Assembly (NCBI GenBank): GCA_964568885.1
Contig: CAZMSF010000018.1
Span: 1-22,370 of the forward strand
From: JAUSNA01 sp964568885
GTDB taxonomy: Bacteria; Patescibacteriota; Microgenomatia; Levybacterales; GWA1-39-11
Length of the DNA: 22,370 bases
Reading direction: 5' to 3'
Of this stretch, positions 20,722 through 22,370 are shown in pieces (the first letter of the stretch is position 1; each line of letters opens with the position of its first letter). The notes beneath the pieces are model-generated. The model had not been told where the DNA came from, ran no database searches, and saw nothing but the letters and a program-made list of their open reading frames with translations. A program made the translations under genes and the position numbers.

Positions 20722-20743
20722 GCGCGTCAGGCGTCAGGATTAT
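20715..20743 (+). promoter_or_regulatory. possible promoter of the 20791 gene, sharing a -35 region
   Basis: TTGGCA (20715-20720) and GATTAT (20738-20743) are 17 bp apart. TTGGCAA is nearly self-complementary, so the same bases serve as -35 on both strands. GCGTCA repeats lie in and after the spacer. Confidence 0.4.
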
Positions 20744-20790
20744 GACTGCTATAACTGTCAGAATGGCGTCAAGCGGAACAACAAAGTCAC

Positions 20791-21102
20791 ATGTACACTA
20801 ACTCCATGGCAATCGCAGAACTAACACCAAGAGGGCTCGGACGATTTTTTGGACGAGCTTCACAAATTGAAGCACCTACTTTTGTGGCAGGTGCAGAGCT
20901 TCCCGTCTGTCCGGTTTCTGAGGGAGATGACCAGACAGGCGGGAGTGACCTGTCACAATCAGCCGAACCACAACACCTTAGGGTAAGAATTGTTGGCTCC
21001 AGAGACCCTTTGACAGGCGAGATAGCAAGCTATCACCAAGAAGTTCATGGAACATTTATGCTATACCCCCTTACGGAGGGGACACCCATCAGTGTGACCT
21101 AA
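20791..21102 (+). CDS. hypothetical small protein
   Basis: I do not recognise this 103-residue protein. It may begin at the ATG at 20791 or at an in-frame ATG at 20806 (MAIAELTPRG); neither has a ribosome-binding site. It has a basic, Gly-rich N-terminus (RGLGRFFGRAS), a low-complexity acidic middle (SEGDDQTGGSDLSQS) and a possibly beta-rich end (LRVRIVGSRDPLTGEIASYHQEVHGTFML). There is no signal peptide or membrane helix. It has a candidate promoter but no annotated neighbour in the same operon. Confidence 0.5.
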   Translation: MYTNSMAIAELTPRGLGRFFGRASQIEAPTFVAGAELPVCPVSEGDDQTGGSDLSQSAEPQHLRVRIVGSRDPLTGEIASYHQEVHGTFMLYPLTEGTPISVT

Positions 21103-21143
21103 ATCATCGTCAATTGTTTTCATGAGTCGTATTGTATGAATCT

Positions 21144-21167
21144 GTGAAAAGTCATTGCATTTTTCAC
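21144..21167 (+). other. hairpin in the gap before the 21225 gene
   Basis: GTGAAAA (21144-21150) pairs with TTTTCAC (21161-21167). AAGTC (21149-21153) can instead pair with GACTT (21168-21172), so two exclusive folds are possible. It lies in the 122-nt gap between two small plus-strand genes. It could end the first transcript or lead the second. Confidence 0.3.
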
Positions 21168-21224
21168 GACTTAGGTTTACAACAAAAATAGAGATAAATT
21201 ATTGAAAGAAGGTGAATTCATTTT

Positions 21225-21497
21225 ATGGCTGAAAGAGGAGAAATTGTCGGACAAGCTATTATTGCTGAAAATGGTCCATTAAAGACGATTGCAACATACT
21301 ACCACGGACACATGCCGCTTGAAAGTTTGAAATTTTTGACCGGACAGCATGTTGAAGGTTTTACGGGCCCCGAAACAAGGGTTCAATCAAAGGTTTTGAT
21401 GGCTTCTCGAACATTCGAAGTCGTTGGTCCGAATCCATTAGCAACACCGGTAGAAAGTGCCGGCATGATGCCAAATCAAGAAGTGTACGTCGGATAG
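21225..21497 (+). CDS. hypothetical small protein
   Basis: I do not recognise this 90-residue protein. It starts MAERGEIVGQ, with a purine-rich GAAGGTGA about 9 nt upstream as a plausible ribosome-binding site, one of the better ones in this half of the window. The sequence appears beta-rich (AIIAENGPLKTIATYYHGHM, KVLMASRTFEVVG) with no membrane helix and no Cys. Its 3' end overlaps the convergent small gene by 22 nt. Confidence 0.6.
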   Translation: MAERGEIVGQAIIAENGPLKTIATYYHGHMPLESLKFLTGQHVEGFTGPETRVQSKVLMASRTFEVVGPNPLATPVESAGMMPNQEVYVG

Positions 21498-21712
21498 AAA
21501 GAGGTGTAGGTTTTGTTATCTGCTCCTCTTCTTTCTTTTGTATTCCATCCGGCTTTTTGAGCCCACTCTTTTACCAAAGAGTTGATTTTTTCTTGTGGCA
21601 ATTTTTGCAGTTTTTCTTTTTCGTAGACAGATAAACTCTTTTTGTAGGCGGCAAAATAAAGGTCATCAAAAGAATAGTTGCAATAGTCGGGGTTTTTAGA
21701 ATGGTTTTTCAT
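21476..21712 (-). CDS. hypothetical small protein overlapping the DUF2130 gene
   Basis: I do not recognise this 78-residue protein. The ATG at 21712 (MKNHSKNPDYCNYSFDD) lies inside the end of the upstream DUF2130 gene, with GAGGACGAAG just 5', so translation is likely coupled. A longer reading from 21736 would overlap more. It is charged, with a helical centre (YFAAYKKSLSVYEKEKLQKLPQEKINSLVKEW). The overlap with DUF2130 suggests a functional link, but no function can be given. Confidence 0.6.
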   Translation of the reverse strand: MKNHSKNPDYCNYSFDDLYFAAYKKSLSVYEKEKLQKLPQEKINSLVKEWAQKAGWNTKERRGADNKTYTSFYPTYTS

Positions 21713-22370
21713 CTTCGTCCTCAATAGTTGCGCCAAGAGTGAGGGGTTTTACCGTCGGAAATGAAGAACCCATTATTCCTTCAATCTCACCGGAAAGCTT
21801 GGAGATACTAAGCTCGGCTTTCATGATTTGCATTTCGCGCCGCTTCCATATACGCTCCATCGAACGCCTTTCGGAATCAAGGTCAGTCCTCATCAAAGAA
21901 ATACTTTCAACATATCCTTCAATACGATGGCGGAACGCATCGCTTTGAAGATATTGGTATACCATCTCAAGAGTTTCGTCTTTACTCTCAGCAGCCGATT
22001 TTGCAGCCGCGGTTTGCATGATGCCCCGCCTTACAATAACCGCCAATGAAACTGCATATTGATAAGATGCAACTAAAACTTGGTCCACAAATCCAAAACT
22101 TGCAATTTCTTTTGGCAAATCTTCCGAAACAAGAATTGAGGAAGAAGCACTTACTTTTCGCGCATCCTCCCGCAACTTTGGAAGCCATGAGGGGGTCCAT
22201 TTTGCTCTTTTTGTCTCCCAGAGAATGGTTCCGGCAACTTTACCCATCGAATTCTTGACAATTTGCACTATATCTCCTCCCCTTACGCCTTTTGCAACCG
22301 GCTCTATTGAGTCGGTCGGGAATGCTCCCTTGAGCTGTTCTTCAAGGTCCAACTCCAGAACCTCACCCTG
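21696..22370 (-). CDS. DUF2130 protein, N-terminal part beyond the window
   Basis: The reading frame is open to the right edge, so the 5' part is missing; 224 residues are visible. DUF2130 proteins usually have an N-terminal coiled coil and a C-terminal nuclease-like domain. The domain visible here has LEEQLKGAFPTDSIEPV, KGVRGGDIVQIV and GTILWETKRAKW. The spaced Asp (GGD) and Glu-x-Lys (ETK) resemble a PD-(D/E)xK active site. Then come QYLQSDAFRHRIEGYVES and a Glu/Arg-rich C-terminal helix (LDSERRSMERIWKRREMQ). The biological role is unknown. A TTG at 22352 is not a credible start, because conserved family sequence (GEVLELDLEE) continues upstream to the window edge. Confidence 0.85.
   Translation of the reverse strand, partial: QGEVLELDLEEQLKGAFPTDSIEPVAKGVRGGDIVQIVKNSMGKVAGTILWETKRAKWTPSWLPKLREDARKVSASSSILVSEDLPKEIASFGFVDQVLVASYQYAVSLAVIVRRGIMQTAAAKSAAESKDETLEMVYQYLQSDAFRHRIEGYVESISLMRTDLDSERRSMERIWKRREMQIMKAELSISKLSGEIEGIMGSSFPTVKPLTLGATIEDEDEKPF

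Overview
The window looks like a chromosomal segment of a small-genome bacterium of the Candidate Phyla Radiation (Patescibacteria), most likely Microgenomates-like. This is inferred from several things together. The DNA is AT-rich, the ribosomal proteins carry Lys- or Glu-rich tails, and many starts lack a Shine-Dalgarno sequence. The accessory genes (Rpf-like, LytR_C, Maf, GH18, DUF2130, a winged-helix protein with an ATPase-like domain) also fit. TGA is used as a stop (12746-12748), so the recoded TGA=Gly groups (SR1/Gracilibacteria) are excluded.

Region 1 (1-10160, minus strand) is the translation cluster. In transcription order it holds tuf, rpsJ, a frameshifted EamA-type transporter, rplC, rplD, rplW, rplB, rpsS, rplV, rpsC, rplP, rpmC, rpsQ, rplN, rplX, rpmJ, rplE, rpsN and rpsH (cut by the window edge). 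This is the S10-spc order with three oddities. rpsJ is separated from rplC by a broken transporter gene. A 37-codon rpmJ (L36) sits between rplX and rplE instead of near secY/infA. L2 starts about 30 residues late. tuf, rpsJ and rplC each have a well-formed sigma70-type promoter followed by a hairpin just upstream of the start codon. For rpsJ and rplC the hairpin has a U-tract, which suggests transcription attenuation or a 5' stability element.

Region 2 (10271-12748) has a DUF421 membrane protein gene (minus) divergent from a LexA-like repressor and a Y-family DNA polymerase (plus). A palindrome of the Gram-positive LexA type exactly fills the 17-bp spacer of the lexA promoter, so this is a compact, probably self-regulated damage-response and mutagenesis operon.

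Region 3 (12750-17250) carries envelope and housekeeping genes. A minus-strand operon encodes an unrecognised protein, Maf and a membrane-anchored GH18-like protein. A LytR_C protein is on the plus strand. A minus-strand pair encodes an Rpf-like secreted lytic protein and a hypothetical protein. The rpf gene is preceded by a leader of about 210 nt that can fold and ends in a terminator-like hairpin, a riboswitch candidate.

Region 4 (17580-22370) has an ABC exporter (plus) convergent with a regulator that joins a degenerate P-loop ATPase-like domain to a C-terminal OmpR-type winged helix. Two covarying 22-nt dyads lie between them. Then come two small unrecognised plus-strand genes and, on the minus strand, a 5'-truncated DUF2130 protein overlapping a small hypothetical gene. 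No rRNA, tRNA, CRISPR array or insertion sequence was seen.
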